Part shown: positions 23,790 to 35,709 of the stretch, piece after piece
How the letters are laid out: each line of letters opens with the position of its first letter
How positions within the stretch are numbered: the stretch's first letter is position 1
Assembly (NCBI GenBank): GCA_000320605.2
Contig: KB445826.1
Coordinates: 1-64,000, forward strand
Origin: Gelatoporia subvermispora B
Taxonomy: Eukaryota; Basidiomycota; Agaricomycetes; Polyporales; Gelatoporiaceae
Direction: 5' to 3'
Length of the DNA stretch: 64,000 nucleotides
Translations under genes and position numbers: made by a program
The notes under the pieces: generated by a model
What the model saw: only the letters and a program-made list of their open reading frames with translations
What the model was told of the DNA's origin: nothing
Database searches by the model: none

Positions 23790-26146
23790 ATGCCGGTCAG
23801 AGGCTCAAACGCATCTAACGAGAAAACGGTTACAACAAGAGCTGCCCCTGATCCCGATACGGCTCTTCTGTCACGTCTGGGCTACAAACAAGAGTTCAAG
23901 CGTGTCTTCACTCCTCTCGAAGTATTCGGCCTTGCGTTCACATTCGTCTGTCCCTATCCCGCAATTGTGTAAGCAGCTCGCTCAGCCCCGAGCATCCTGC
24001 AAACTTGTCGTCGTATGATATTAACTCCAATTTTGATGTTCAATAGATCTGTTATCGGTTTCGCACTCCCAAATGGCGGGCCACGCGCACTCGTGTGGGG
24101 AGTACGTTTGTTAATGTGCTCAAATGCTGGCATCCTCCTAAGTCATTATTTTTGCAGTGGGCCACATGTGCTTTCGCCGTCATGTTTATCGGGCTTACAC
24201 TCGCAGAGCTCGGGTCAGCCCTGCCCACTTCGGGCGGACTTTACTACTGGACGTACACATATGCCTCTCCACGCTGGCGCCGAGTGCTGTCTTGGCTCGT
24301 TGGGTGTACGTACGACTTCCTTTGTTTGCAGAAATTGCTTTTAAATTTCCGATGGGCGTACCCGCTCGCAGACTCGAATATCATTGCATATGTTGCTGGG
24401 CTTGCCGCAATCGACTGGTTCTGCGCGGTGGAAATCATGGCAGGAGTCAGCATTGGTACCGGAAGGTTCATGCCGACATTGCGCCAGACATAGTGAGTGA
24501 TCAAGTCAGATACCATAAGATTGATGATGCGACTGGACTTCCCAGTGGAGTCTTCGCTGCGATAATCTTTTGTCACGGTCTCATTGGCTCGCTGGCCCCG
24601 AACATCATAGCATACCTACAGAAAATACTTGTGTATGTCAATGTCTTGTGCGTTTTGCATGCATATCATACACCGAAAGTCTTATTGAAGTGTTAATCTG
24701 ATAGGCTGTGCGTGGCCATTGTGGTAGCACTTCCATCCGCAACTCCAAGAGAGTTTATGAACACTCCTACCTATGCGCTCACTGGCTATGCAAATTGTGA
24801 GATCCTCTCGTTATTATGATGATGGTTGTTAGATAATAACCTTGTGGATGATTACTCCTCCGTTTAGTATATGGGTGGCCTGAGGGTTGGGGGTTTATCC
24901 TGAGCTTCCTCGCACCGCTCTGGACAATCGGTGATTGTTCCCGCTGACAACTACACACGTTGATTGTGACACTCACACACATTTATACCGTAATACCGCG
25001 TAGGCGCCTTCGACGCAGCTGTTCATATTAGTGAAGAAGCCTCGAATGCTGCAACGGTTGTCCCATGGGCGATGATCATCTCCAGCGGCGCGGCAGGGGT
25101 GCTTGGTTTTGGTCAGTGGTGTTTTCAGCAGTCGATAATCACGACTGGCATCTCACGAGGCGTGCTTCGCCTTGATCCAGGTATAAATGTCGCAATTGCA
25201 TTCTGCATGGGGACGAACATTGACGAGATCATGAGCAATCCTATTGGACAACCTATGGCCTCAGTATGCGCATCACCTACTCGATTATCCCATGTATCAG
25301 ACAATTCTAAAATTCCTAGATATTCGTCAATAGCTTCGGTCAACGTGGAGCACTCGTATTTTTGTCATTCGCAATTATGACTCAGTAAGTCACCCACGAG
25401 AGCTTTGCCTGGATGAGTCCTGAAGTCTGCATAGGTTCTTCGTCGGTGCCAATAACGTGGGCGATCATCCTCTGCCCGCTCCTTTTATATTTGCGTTGAC
25501 TGCCACTTACTAAGCTCATCGTTTCATCTCGGCTCGTCTTTGCATTCTCGCGCGATAGCGCGTTACCCTTCTCTTCCGTACTCTACCAACTGCACCCGCG
25601 TACTCATACGCCCATGCGCGGTGCATGGGCATGTGCGGGAGTGGCGCTCCTGATCGGACTTCTCGCGCTTGAAGGCCCGACCGCGTCTTCGGCGATCTTT
25701 GGCCTCAGCATGGCGGGTCTGTACATGTCCTGGTGCATTCCGGTAGCGAGCCGGTTTTTGGGAGGTAAAAAATGGGTTCCAGGCCCATTTTCACTCGGGA
25801 TATGGGTACGTGGCATACTCCGGATATTCTGGGTCAATGTTAATCTGGGCGTGCACGTGTATAGGGAATGCCAGTTGCTGCTGTCGCGGTAGCGTGGATG
25901 TCATTGGCAGTTGTTATATTCGCATTTCCGACCACTCCGGGGCCAACTGGTTCCGATATGAACTATATGGTGGTCGTCTTCGGTGGTTGGATTGCATTGT
26001 GTCTGGGGTACTACTATTGCCCAGTGTACGGCGGGTTTTACTGGTTCACCGGACCCAGGTCAAACATCGAGACGGATGTCATGGAGTCAAGCGCGAAGGA
26101 TGATGAGGCGACTGGAGGCGAAGGGTCGGAGAAAGCATCTCTGTAG
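23790..26146 (+). CDS. GABA/amino-acid permease, array copy 2 (intact)
   Basis: Same architecture and intron positions as copy 1, and the closest to it of the five by eye. The start is MPVRGSNASNEKT, followed by LSRLGYKQEFKRVFTPLEVF. Landmarks are FALPNGGPRALVWG, LAELGSALPTSGGLYYWTYT, SFLAPLWTIGAFDAAVHIS, NVAIAFCMGTNIDEIMSN and YYYCPVYGGFYWFTGPRSN; the tail ends EGSEKASL. All exons join without frameshift. One notable change is SRDSALPF where the others have SRDGALPF or similar. Substrate unknown; by family, proton-coupled uptake of GABA, amino acids or related amines. Confidence 0.93.
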
Positions 26147-26589
26147 AATATATCAGAATATGGATGGAAAACTTTCTACATGTATCCGTCAATACTGATG
26201 CGGTGGGGTTAGTTCAAGGGTATGTCTGGATTCTTGGTCTGGATGGCAGTCGACCTTTGAGACTTTCGGGAAGATTGCTTTCTGGAATGCCGTGAATGCC
26301 GATATTGGTTTATATATGGAAGGATTAGTGTTGAGCCCTGGAGTATCCTGTGAGGTGCACTACTGAGAGAAGGCCGGTGACTACGGATGCGCATTGTCGG
26401 AGCGAACTCCTTCAGCGTGACCGTGAGAACATAGTACGTAGGAGGAGTATCAAATGCGGCTCGGTGACTGTGAGGCGCTCGCTGTGCTCCTGCAATAGTC
26501 AGTATGCGCATACTAGAACCCGACTAACCCCTCCGCTCTTCCCTTCCCAGCGGAATGATCGACATAGGATGGTTTCAGACACATTGATG

Positions 26590-28010
26590 GCCCTCAGGAT
26601 GCTGCTTTGGTCTCTCCTGGTCGAGCTCTTGGCCGTCCCTTCTTGATCTCTTCTGCGCCGTGTCCCTGTAGACAGGTTGAACTAGTTGCTCTCAGGACAC
26701 GAAACGTTCCCACAAAGCAAGTCTCGTGCGCAGATCGAATCCTTCTCTTCTCTGAATGCTCACGGAGAGTCACACGTCTCTTGTCTTGAGGAGATATCAT
26801 GCACCATCTTCGGAGCGCCTTTTCATCACAAGCAACGCAGCTCCAATCATCTCGGTCCGACGTCATGGTTGAAATGCCCTCTTATCCTGCGACAAGGATA
26901 TGAAGATGTACTTTTGAATGAGGCTGCCCTTATCGTGCAGCCAGCCACCATGACTCAGAAAATGACCGAAAGCCGCAGACGACCTACGCGCCCCGCTGCG
27001 TATAAGCGAAGACAGAGTACCAGCAAACGTCGACTCGGACTCAGCAGTGCTCGCAACGCTTGGCTACAAACAAGAGTTCGGGCGTGATTTTACGCCGTTG
27101 AATGTATTTGGGATAGCTTTCAGTGTCATTTGCCCCGTTCCTTCTATCGTGTACGTCCAAAGTACATGGCGTTTCATACTTCCGTTAAGGGCGTTCTCGG
27201 AGATGCACTACCAAACGGTGGACCGGTTGCGCTTGTCTGGGTTGTTTGTTCCACATCCGCCTCTGTCATTGACATTCGCTTCCTAGTGTCAGCCTAGAAT
27301 CTTGAACGCACTCCTGTATTTTCTCCGTGCTCTCTTGAACGTATCCCTGGCTCTTGATCTCTTCTGCACCGGATCCCTATAGACGATTGGACTGGTTGCT
27401 CTCATGACAGGAAGCGTTCCCACCCTGCAAGTCTCGTGAACAGATTGAGTGCTTCTCTTCTCTAAATGCTCGTGAAAAATCACACGTTCCTTTTCTCGGG
27501 GTGATACCATGCACCATCTTCGGAGAGCCTTCTCATCACAAGCAGCGTAGCTCCAACTATCTCGGTCCGACGTCGTGATTCTGACGCCCTCTTATCCTCC
27601 GACAACGATATGGAGATCCTCTCTCGAACGAGGCTGCCTGTATCGTGCGATAAGCCACCATGGCTCATAAGATCCCCACAGGCCGCAGACGACCTATACA
27701 CCCCGCTGCGTATAGCAAGGACAGAGCACCAGTAGAAAATGACTCGGACTCAGCGGTGCTCGCGACGCTCGGCTACAAACAAGAGTTCAAACGTGCGTTC
27801 ACGCCGCTGGAGGTATTTGGGATAGCTTTTGGTGTCATTTGCCCTGTCCCATCTATCGTGTACGTCTATCATTCGCTCTGCGATGTCCAAAGTTCTGCAT
27901 GACGTTCATACTTCCTTCAAGGGGAGTTCTCGGAGATGCACTACCAAACGGTGGACCTGTTGCGCTGGTCTGGGGTGTATGTGTCACATACGCCTCTGTC
28001 GTTACCATTT
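26590..28010 (+). repeat. Tandem duplication of the permease 3 promoter and 5' end
   Basis: About 26,590-27,283 and 27,300-28,010 are diverged direct copies with an offset near 713 bp. Shared blocks include TGATCTCTTCTGC (26,643 and 27,356), CAAGTCTCGTG, TTCTCTTCTCT and the first two exons with their intron. The upstream copy ends just after exon 2. The downstream copy is the intact permease 3. Confidence 0.85.
26950..27283 (+). pseudogene. Permease fragment (exons 1-2 only)
   Basis: A duplicate of the start of permease 3. It has a start codon at 26,950 and the GRRRP-like N-terminus, with one extra base just after the GCGTAT shared with copy 3 that shifts the frame. LGYKQEFGRDFTPLNVFGI then follows in the other frame, and after the intron DALPNGGPVALVW. 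Nothing downstream of exon 2 is present. It cannot encode a transporter. Confidence 0.8.
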
Positions 28011-29950
28011 TACACATAATTTTCAGTGGGCCGTTTGCGCCATATTCGTCATGTTTATCTCCCTCACGCTTGCCGAACTCGGGTCCGCCGCACCTACCTC
28101 TGGTGGTCTATATTACTGGACATACACGTATGCCTCTCCTCGCTGGCGGGGGCTACTGTCGTGGATTGTTGCGTGTATGTTGTATTTCTGAGCGACCGTA
28201 GCTAATAACATTCAAGTTGGTGATTAGATTGCAATACGATCGGTTACATTGCTGGCCTATCTGCTGTCGATTGGGCATGCGCAGCACAGATACTGGCTGC
28301 CGCCAGCATTGGAACCAACATGTCGTATACACCAACGATTCAGCAGACGTTGTGAGCACTGCAACTACAGTCAGGAACAACTTACTGAACTTCGTCGAGT
28401 GCTGTGTTCGTCGCACTACTAGCATCACATATATTTGTTGCCTCCATGGCCAGTCGAGTTATTGCTCGCTTACAGAGACTCTTTATCGGGCTCAACGTCA
28501 TGTGCGTACTTTCTTTGTCCGCGGGCCAGTTTCCAAGGCTGATTACCCAATTCAAGGTTGTGCTTGGTGATGGTTGTCGCTCTTCCAATCGTTACTCCTC
28601 ATGAGCTTCAGAACACGGCCAGCTATGCTCTTGGAGGATTCACGAACTGTACGGCTATTCAGCTCCCGTTTTGACCTCCAGAACTCAATTATATTTCTGA
28701 GTCAGTCAGTGGATGGCCGAACGGATGGACGTTCATACTTAGCTTTCTTGCACCACTCTGGACAATCGGTACGCTTACCTCGAATACAAGATATCTCAGC
28801 TCATGAGTTGTGCAAACCACAGCTGGTTTCGATGCTCCAGTACACATAAGTGAAGAAGCTTCAAATGCAGCCGTCGCTGTCCCTTGGGCAATTGTTCTCT
28901 CATCTGCCGTCGGGGGTATACTGGGTTGGGGTATGCAAAGACTGCGGCGATTAGTTTAGGGATCATGTCTGATTTGCCCTAGGTATCAATGTCGCGATAG
29001 CATTCTGTATGGGGACCGACGTAGCGAGCATCGTGGATAATCCAATTGGCCAGCCTGTCGCTACGGTATGTTGTAGTATTTTTTGCTGATTCCGTACCCG
29101 TCTCATATTATTTGGTAGATTCTATTCAATAGCTTTGGACAACGGGGCACGCTCGCCTTTATTTCATTTTCCATTCTTGCACAGTACGTGTGTTATCTCT
29201 TCCGCTCTGCATGATCTGACGACTACTTATAGATACCTCATGGGCGCAGACACTGTGCGTAATTCATTGTCGGTTGCATGTTTCACGCTCATACTCCACA
29301 GCTCATTGTCTGCTCACGGCTTACCTTCGCATTCGCTCGAGACGGGGGATTCCCGTTCTCGTCTATGCTCTATCGCATGCACCCCCGTACTGGCACCCCC
29401 GTGAACTGCGTAGTTGCCTGTGTTGCGCTGGGGTTAATATTCGGCCTCCTTGCACTCGCCGGGCCAGGGGCTTCGTCCGCAATATTCAGCCTCAGTATGG
29501 CCGGCCTGTATGTTTCGTACATCATACCTGTTGCCAGCCGCTTCATGGGAGGGAGGGAATGGGCGCCGGGACCATTCAGTCTCGGCCGATGGGTATGTTA
29601 CTTTGTCATTCGCGAGGGTTAGTTCATCGACTCAAATTGCGTAGGGTCTTCCAGTTGGAATCATCGCAGTGGCATGGATGTCGTTCACTGTCGTTGTCTT
29701 TGCATTCCCATCAACTCCAGCACCCTCGAGCTCAAGCATGAATTACACAATTGTCGTACTAGGTGCCTGGATTGTTCTCTGCTTGTTGTACTACTACCTT
29801 CCGGTATATGGTGGCGTGTACTGGTTCAAAGGTCCGAGGGCCAATATCCAGCTCGATCATGATACCAAACAAGACGCGGAGGTTGCGAGTGAAGGAGACG
29901 AGAAAGTGTCGCTAACGGGGTCCTCTCAGAGTATGCCGCAGGTGCAGTGA
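27660..29950 (+). CDS. GABA/amino-acid permease, array copy 3 (intact)
   Basis: About 13 exons read through. The start is MAHKIPTGRRRP, then LATLGYKQEFKRAFTPLEVF. Landmarks are GDALPNGGPVALVWG, LAELGSAAPTSGGLYYWTYT, SFLAPLWTIAGFDAPVHISE, NVAIAFCMGTDVASIVDNP and FAFARDGGFPFSSMLYRMHP; the tail is longer than in the other copies and ends GSSQSMPQVQ. GDALPNGG replaces the usual FALPNGG or FAIPNGG. Role by family: membrane uptake of GABA, amino acids or related amines; substrate unknown. A truncated duplicate of its 5' end lies immediately upstream. Confidence 0.93.
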
Positions 29951-30690
29951 CCGTACGATATGCGCTCCACAATGTCTCCGCTGATATATCGAATCAGATG
30001 ACGTGAAGCGAATTTTATCCTCTTTGAGGATAACGGGGATGACGAGGACGTACATAGCCGGAGTCGTGACGTATACTGAATAATGTCAGCTCAAAAATAT
30101 CAATGCAAACTCTCTCTTACATCCCGACTGGGTCATGCGCGTTCTGGTTCATATGCAAAATCCTTATTCGCTCTTTGTTCGCTGATGTTGTCTTGTACTA
30201 ATCGCATCCACCATCGCTGACGTCGAGTGTCCGTTGAATTCTCGTGGTGACCCTGCTCATCTTGTGGATTTATTGACTCATAACGTCGTGTAAGATGCAC
30301 ATGCGTGTCGAGTACGTAGACGCCTGCTGGCTAGATCCATACTTAGGCACTTCTCTCCCTTCGCGCGGCATTTTCGCCGCCAATTTCCAACCTGTCTCTA
30401 GCATTCCGCTCAAGACAACATGGAAGGTATGATCACAAGCTTATTGGTGCCTCGGTTCCTCGCGCTTCAATTCTACGGATCATCATGATGGCGTCGGTGC
30501 TGCCGCCACTGGCGCTTATGCTTTCGAAAGGCCCTACACAATCCACTCTGCTGGTATCCTGACCACTGTTGGCCTTCTTCTCGGTTGGATAGACCGGGCT
30601 ATCATACGACGATCTGACAAGTTGTCATTCCAGCAAAGTACTTAAGGAGAGCACGCCAGGCCAAGAACCTCAGCACCATCTCTCCCGACC
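29951..30690. other. Intergenic, no gene recognised
   Basis: 3' flank of permease 3 and upstream region of the plus-strand subtilisin. A CCAAT pentamer lies near 30,379. No TATA box is obvious. Confidence 0.55.
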
Positions 30691-32482
30691 ATGTCTTCCT
30701 CCAACGGTGCCCTAGAGATCAAGAGAGCTTCTGGCGACAAGAAGGAGTCTAGCTATATTGTCAGACTCAAGGAGAACGTCGACAAACGAACGCACCTCGG
30801 ATGGATCCGGCAACGCCTGAGTCGCAACAGCTCCATTACGTATGAATACTCTGACGCCCTGCGTGCGTATGCCGGTACGTTCGACGAGGCGACGCTGGAG
30901 CACCTGCGCGCTTCTCCGGACGTTGAAGAAATCTACGAGGCAAGAGCGATCGCGCATTTCAACCAGTATCCATCAGTACTCATCGCCCAGCTTTAGGACG
31001 CCATAGGGCATGCCTTTGCGCAGCAGTGAGCGTGTTGCGGATTGGCTCCGAACTTGCACCTGAGCTTCTTCGGCAGGCAGAACGCATCCTGGGGGCTCAA
31101 CCGTATCAGTCAGAGTGCTCGCCTAGCCAATCAAAACCCACAAAGCACCAATTTTGTCTTCACGTATCCGCCAAGCCCCGGGCGCGGTGCCGACATCTAT
31201 GTCATAGGTGAGTAAATATACCGTCGACCGTCGTATACTGTACCGGTGTAATCATAGTCTTGCAGACAGCGGGGTGTTGATTTCGCACGTGCGTGACTTA
31301 CGTATTATTCCGATGAGGGACCTCTCGTTAACTCTGTGCATGACAGGCCGAGTTCGATAATCGTGCCAGGTGGGGATGGGCTGCCCCAGGACTGCCTGTA
31401 AGCTCTTACATGATTCATATCCTGCGAGGTGTGCTCCAGGTACTTACAACGTCTGTTTCAGTCCAAAGACGACACTGGACACGGTACCGGTGTTGCTTCG
31501 ATCGCAGCGGGCACCTACAACGGGGTAGCGAAAGAGGCAATCGTTATTGCTGTCAAGGTTATCAATAGCCTAGGGTAAGCGTTTGCTACCGCTGGAGAAG
31601 CTCGATATATAGAAACTGATCATAATTCATCGCTAGTAACTACGCCACAAGTGATCTGTGAGTCGCTCGATGTACATGGTCGGTGCTCTGACACCAGCGC
31701 GACTGTGATCAGTATCGCAGGGATGGACTTCGTAGGACGGGACGCCACGCCTGGGCGACCCACGGTGGTGAACATGAGTCTCGGCGGGGACTACAATCGT
31801 GCCGTGGACGACCAAGTCTACCTTGTACGTCCACCCCCGCACCGAATCCCATAGCGACCCCTCATTCGCCGCTCTAGCTCACGCAAGCTGGGATCCACGT
31901 AGTTGCCGCCGCCGGCAACAGCAATGTGCGTCTGGCGCTTCTACTCGCACTCACACTCCGCACCCCACGTCGTTCTGAGCCCGCGTCACACAGATCAACG
32001 CGGACCTCATCAGCCCCGCGCGCTCCGACTACTGCACGACCGTCGCCGCGAGCGACATCACGGACACCAAGGCGGACTTCTCGAACTGGGGCGGCTCCGT
32101 GGACGTCTTCGCGCCGGGCGTGCAGATCCTGATGGCGGGCAACGCGAGCACGACCGCGGAGAGGTTCGACAACGGGACGTCGTTCGCCGCGCCTTTCGTG
32201 CGTCGCTCATTGGATCGATTTTTTAATACTAGCTAAGACGGCGCACCAATGTGCACATAGGTCAGCGGCATCATCGCGTGCTTCATCATCCAGTCCGGCA
32301 ACCGCCCGCCCGTGCAGATGATCGAGTATGTGCAGGACATGGCGGTGCGCAACGCGCTGGCGGATATCCGTGAGTCGTCTCGGCTGGCGTTCAGCCTTGG
32401 TGTTCCAATATACGTGTGCTCACGTTCTCCGTACCCAGCACTTGCCACTGTGAACTTGCTCGCTAACAACGGTAATCGGTGA
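30691..32482 (+). CDS. Subtilisin-like serine protease with I9 propeptide, no signal peptide (S1)
   Basis: A family S8 (proteinase K-like) endopeptidase. Exon 1 (30,691-30,939) encodes an inhibitor-I9 propeptide (SSYIVRLKENVDKRTHLGWI, AYAGTFDEATLEHLRASPDV). The N-terminus MSSSNGALEIKRASGDKKES has no hydrophobic leader. The catalytic triad is visible: Asp in DIYVIDSGV, His in DDTGHGTGVASIAAGT, Ser in NGTSFAAPF; the oxyanion Asn is in AAAGNSN. The end is NLLANNGNR. About 11 exons join in frame. The first intron (30,940-31,080) appears to start with GC rather than GT: GAG|GCAAGA sits where paralogue S2 has GAG|GTGCGC. The absence of a leader suggests a cytosolic or unconventionally exported protease. 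A missed upstream exon is the main alternative, but the two paralogues share the same leaderless start. Confidence 0.85.
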
Positions 32483-33280
32483 AGTCGGCATGCATCCCAC
32501 GGGGGACCGTGGCACCGATGGCCACGATCTTGCCAGGGGTCTCATTGCATGCGTTTGCAAAGCTAGCACACCGTTCGTAACTGACCAAGCCAGCGCAGCT
32601 GGTCATATATCTTGATTGTGGCATCCCCCGACGTGTATGTACTACTATCTCGAAATTGATCTCTTTAGTCGGGGTCCATCGAAAACATCTCCCATGAGCG
32701 GCATGCATGAGAGACACAAGAATCAGCATTGGGATCACTGTTTTGAAATCGAGGGGTGCCTTGCGTCTGCATAAAGCGACACTGAAGTCGCTCAGCTCAT
32801 CTCCTGACCAACGCGCCGGCGGATAACCGTGAGTCGTCTCGGCTAGTGTTTAGTCAAGTTCGTGTTTCGATGTATGTGTGGCACCACTGTGTGTTCACGC
32901 TCTCCGTACCCAGCACTTGCTACTGTGAACTTGCGCGCCAATAACAGTGATCGGCGAAGTCAGCATGCACCCGTGGTATCGATCGACGATGGCTGCGCCC
33001 CCGTCTGGACTCTGGATATATCACAGCAAGGTTCGTTAATCGGCCGGTCCATTGTGCCCGGTTATTCATCTTATTGTGGCCCGAGTCCATCCCCCTACGT
33101 GTATATAGTGTGTGCTCCTATCCCGAAATCGATTTGTTCAGTCGGGGCCCGTCAAAATCGTTCCATCAGCGGCGCATAGGAACCACAAGGATCAACATCG
33201 TGATCAGTGTCTCGAGATCGAGAAATGTCTTTCGTCTCCGTGGAGCAGCAGTAAAACCTGCTCAGCCCATCTCCTAACGT
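32362..33280 (+). repeat. Tandem duplication of the subtilisin S1 3' end
   Basis: About 32,362-32,815 (last intron and exon of S1 plus 3' flank) and 32,816-33,280 are diverged direct copies with an offset near 457 bp. Shared blocks include GTGAGTCGTCTCGGCT, TCCGTACCCAGCACTTGC and GTCGGGG. The second copy keeps the splice acceptor and most of the last exon but is outside the gene. It is non-coding debris, or an alternative last exon. Confidence 0.85.
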
Positions 33281-33933
33281 CGACGCTCCTGATGAGCCCC
33301 GAAGCTGAAGCATCAATCTCATCGAGCGTTATTGCAAACCGGTGTGCAGCCCAGCGACAACTCCAAGCTGCAAACCGACTAGACACCGCTCGGTCCCATA
33401 CCACAAAACACCAAAGCCTCGCATTCACCTCCAAATCCGAGTTCCGACAGCACCCATGATATCCAGAACAGCGAGAGAAGAATAAAGGGTATCGTAAGCT
33501 ATGGTACATCGCAAACCGAGCCGGGTCATAACAGAGCATAACATGCGAACATGCGCGTATATCCCCTCCTGTATGCAGGAAAGGGAGGAGAATGCGGGGT
33601 GTGGGTGTAGTGCATGAGAAAGGGATGTGTGTGGTCAGCGTGCATGTGTGGGGAGTCGGGATTAGTCGGCGGGGTACGATAGGGGATATGATTTCGTAGC
33701 AGTGAGCAGGATCCAGCATTCGTCGTCAGTCAGCGCTTCAACGTTCAGCACGCAGTCTTCGTCCACCGCAGGCGAGCATCCGAGCGTCGAACAGCGGACA
33801 TCACGCATCGTCAGCACATCAGCGCACCATCCGCAACGCACCTCTCCGTCTTCCTCTTCACCTCCATCTCCACCATCCACCCCGTCCACCCGCTCCTCTA
33901 TCCATCTTTTCGTTCTCTCGCTCCTCACTCCGG
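33281..33933. other. Convergent intergenic region
   Basis: This lies between the 3' ends of S1 (plus) and the UBL3-like gene (minus). No gene, repeat or RNA is recognised. Confidence 0.6.
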
Positions 33934-35281
33934 CTACATCACCACACACCCGCAACACCCCGCGCCCTCCCCATCCTCCGTACTCGCCGCGCCGACCGCA
34001 CTCGAGGCGCGCAGCCTGCGTTTCTTGGGCGCGTCCTCGGCAGGCGGGGCGTACGCGCGGATCGAGAGGTGGACGATCGTCGGCGCGGGGGCCGCTGTGT
34101 GTGCGTCGGCTGGTACTAGTGAGACTGATGTTGATGCTACTGGTGTCGCCGGTATCGATGCTGCCGGTAAGGGAGGAGTAGGTGATGCCAGAACGGGCGC
34201 GTGCACGGGGAAGTTAAGCTCTGTGAGGCATCAAAATGGAGCGAGACGCATCGTGTGTGAGGATCCGTGAGCGATGTGACAAGGGAGGGGACGTACGCTG
34301 CAGGGTGTCGTCGTCCTGGAGGATCTTGCCGAGGTAGAGGATGCGGAGGTACGAGGGCGCGGGCGGGCGCTCGTCTTGCCAGTCTGCAGCGCGGGGAAGG
34401 GGAGCGCGTTAGTGTGTGATTTTATTTAGGCCGAGAAAGAACAAGGGAAGAGAAGGCGGGCGGGAGGGCACATGCGCATCGGGAGTAAGATCGCATCGAG
34501 AGTATGGGTGCACCGGGAGTATGAGCGCACCGGGAGTATGAGCGCACCGGTAGTATGAGCGCACCGCCAGAGTCCCCGGAGCAGACCGCAGACACAGGCG
34601 AAGACGTCCCTCGTGCGGGTTAATGAGTTAATGATTCCATCTCCTCGCCCTCCGTACGCCCTGCGATGCATGACATACCTAGAAAGAAACAAATCGGCAC
34701 TCACCATTCGGCCAGGCGTTCCAGACGAGCTCTTTGACGCGGCCTACGGTCGTCTCGGGCTCGAACGACATGGTACGGCGGCGGCCGGAGACGAGGAGGA
34801 ATGTGAGCGCGACCTGGGGGATCTGCGGGACAGGCTCTTGCGTCGGTTCTTCCCTCGCTGCTACCTCGTCACCTCGCTCTTCAACTCCGTCTCCCTCATC
34901 CTCTCCATCCTCGTCTTCATTGTCGTCATCTGCACCAAGGGCAGACTCGTGCTCGCCAGGGACGCGCGGGGTGGCGGTGCCGTCTACTCGTGTGTAGGAC
35001 GTGCGCGCAGAGGGGCAGAGCGGGGTGTATGCGCCTGCACTGAGGCCAGAGGCGTCGGCGCGCACGTGGCGCGGGTCGATGAGGGAGGGCGGGGCGGAGT
35101 ACGAGAGGGTGTGTTCGGGAAGGACGGGGCGCAGGTGTGCGAGGGCGGATGTGGAAGGCTCGAGTGCAGGCACGAGCTCTAGGTCATTCGAGGGGGGCTG
35201 CGCAGATGTGGATGCGGCGGTGGACGGCTGTGGGTCCGCTGGCGTCTCTGGCGCAGGCGTGCTCATGCTCGGGGAAGCCAT
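33934..35281 (-). CDS. UBL3-like membrane-anchored ubiquitin-fold protein (CAAX)
   Basis: Three exons (35,281-34,705; 34,383-34,297; 34,220-33,934) give 316 residues. Residues 1-155 are Ser/Pro/Ala-rich, then strongly acidic (GADDDNEDEDGEDEGDG). A ubiquitin-like fold starts near residue 156 (VALTFLLVSGRRRTMSFEPE, VGRVKELVWNAWPN). It continues as LRILYLGKILQDDDTLQ, then a Pro/Ala-rich insertion of about 40 residues, then TIVHLSIRAY. The extreme C-terminus is GCCGCVVM: a CAAX box (CVVM) with extra cysteines suited to palmitoylation. This layout matches animal UBL3 and plant MUB proteins, which are prenylated and membrane-bound and are not conjugated through a GG tail. The long acidic N-terminus and the insertion are unusual for that family. 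The membrane role is inferred. Confidence 0.85.
34477..34561. repeat. 17-bp minisatellite in UBL3-like intron 1
   Basis: Five head-to-tail 17-bp units, consensus CACCGGGAGTATGAGCG. The first two are degenerate. They lie inside the 321 bp first intron. Confidence 0.85.
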
Positions 35282-35668
35282 CGTCGTCGCCAGGTCGTCG
35301 CCAGGTCGTCGCGGGATCGTCGAGCAGGCGGGGGACGGGCACCGCTGGCGGCGACTCGCTCGAGGAGGGCGAGGGTTATTTGGGACTATATGGGCGTGGT
35401 GGGCGTGGGAGGGGAAAGCTCGCTAGCTGTTGGCGTGGTCGGCGCGGGCAGCTGGCCGGCTCGGCGTGGGCAGCGGCGGTGCTCGGTGCGCGGGTGTGCG
35501 GGGTGTGCGTCTAGAGGCGTTCAGCGCGGCGGCGAGAGGAGGTCGGCGGCGGGTGGAGAGGGCGGTGAGGGGGGCGACGGGTGGAGGCAGGGCCTGGCAG
35601 CGCTCGTGTGACCCGCGTCCGGATGTGGCGAGGCGCGTGTGTCCCGGGTGGAGCGCGTCGTCGTCGTA

Positions 35669-35709
<41 letters not shown>

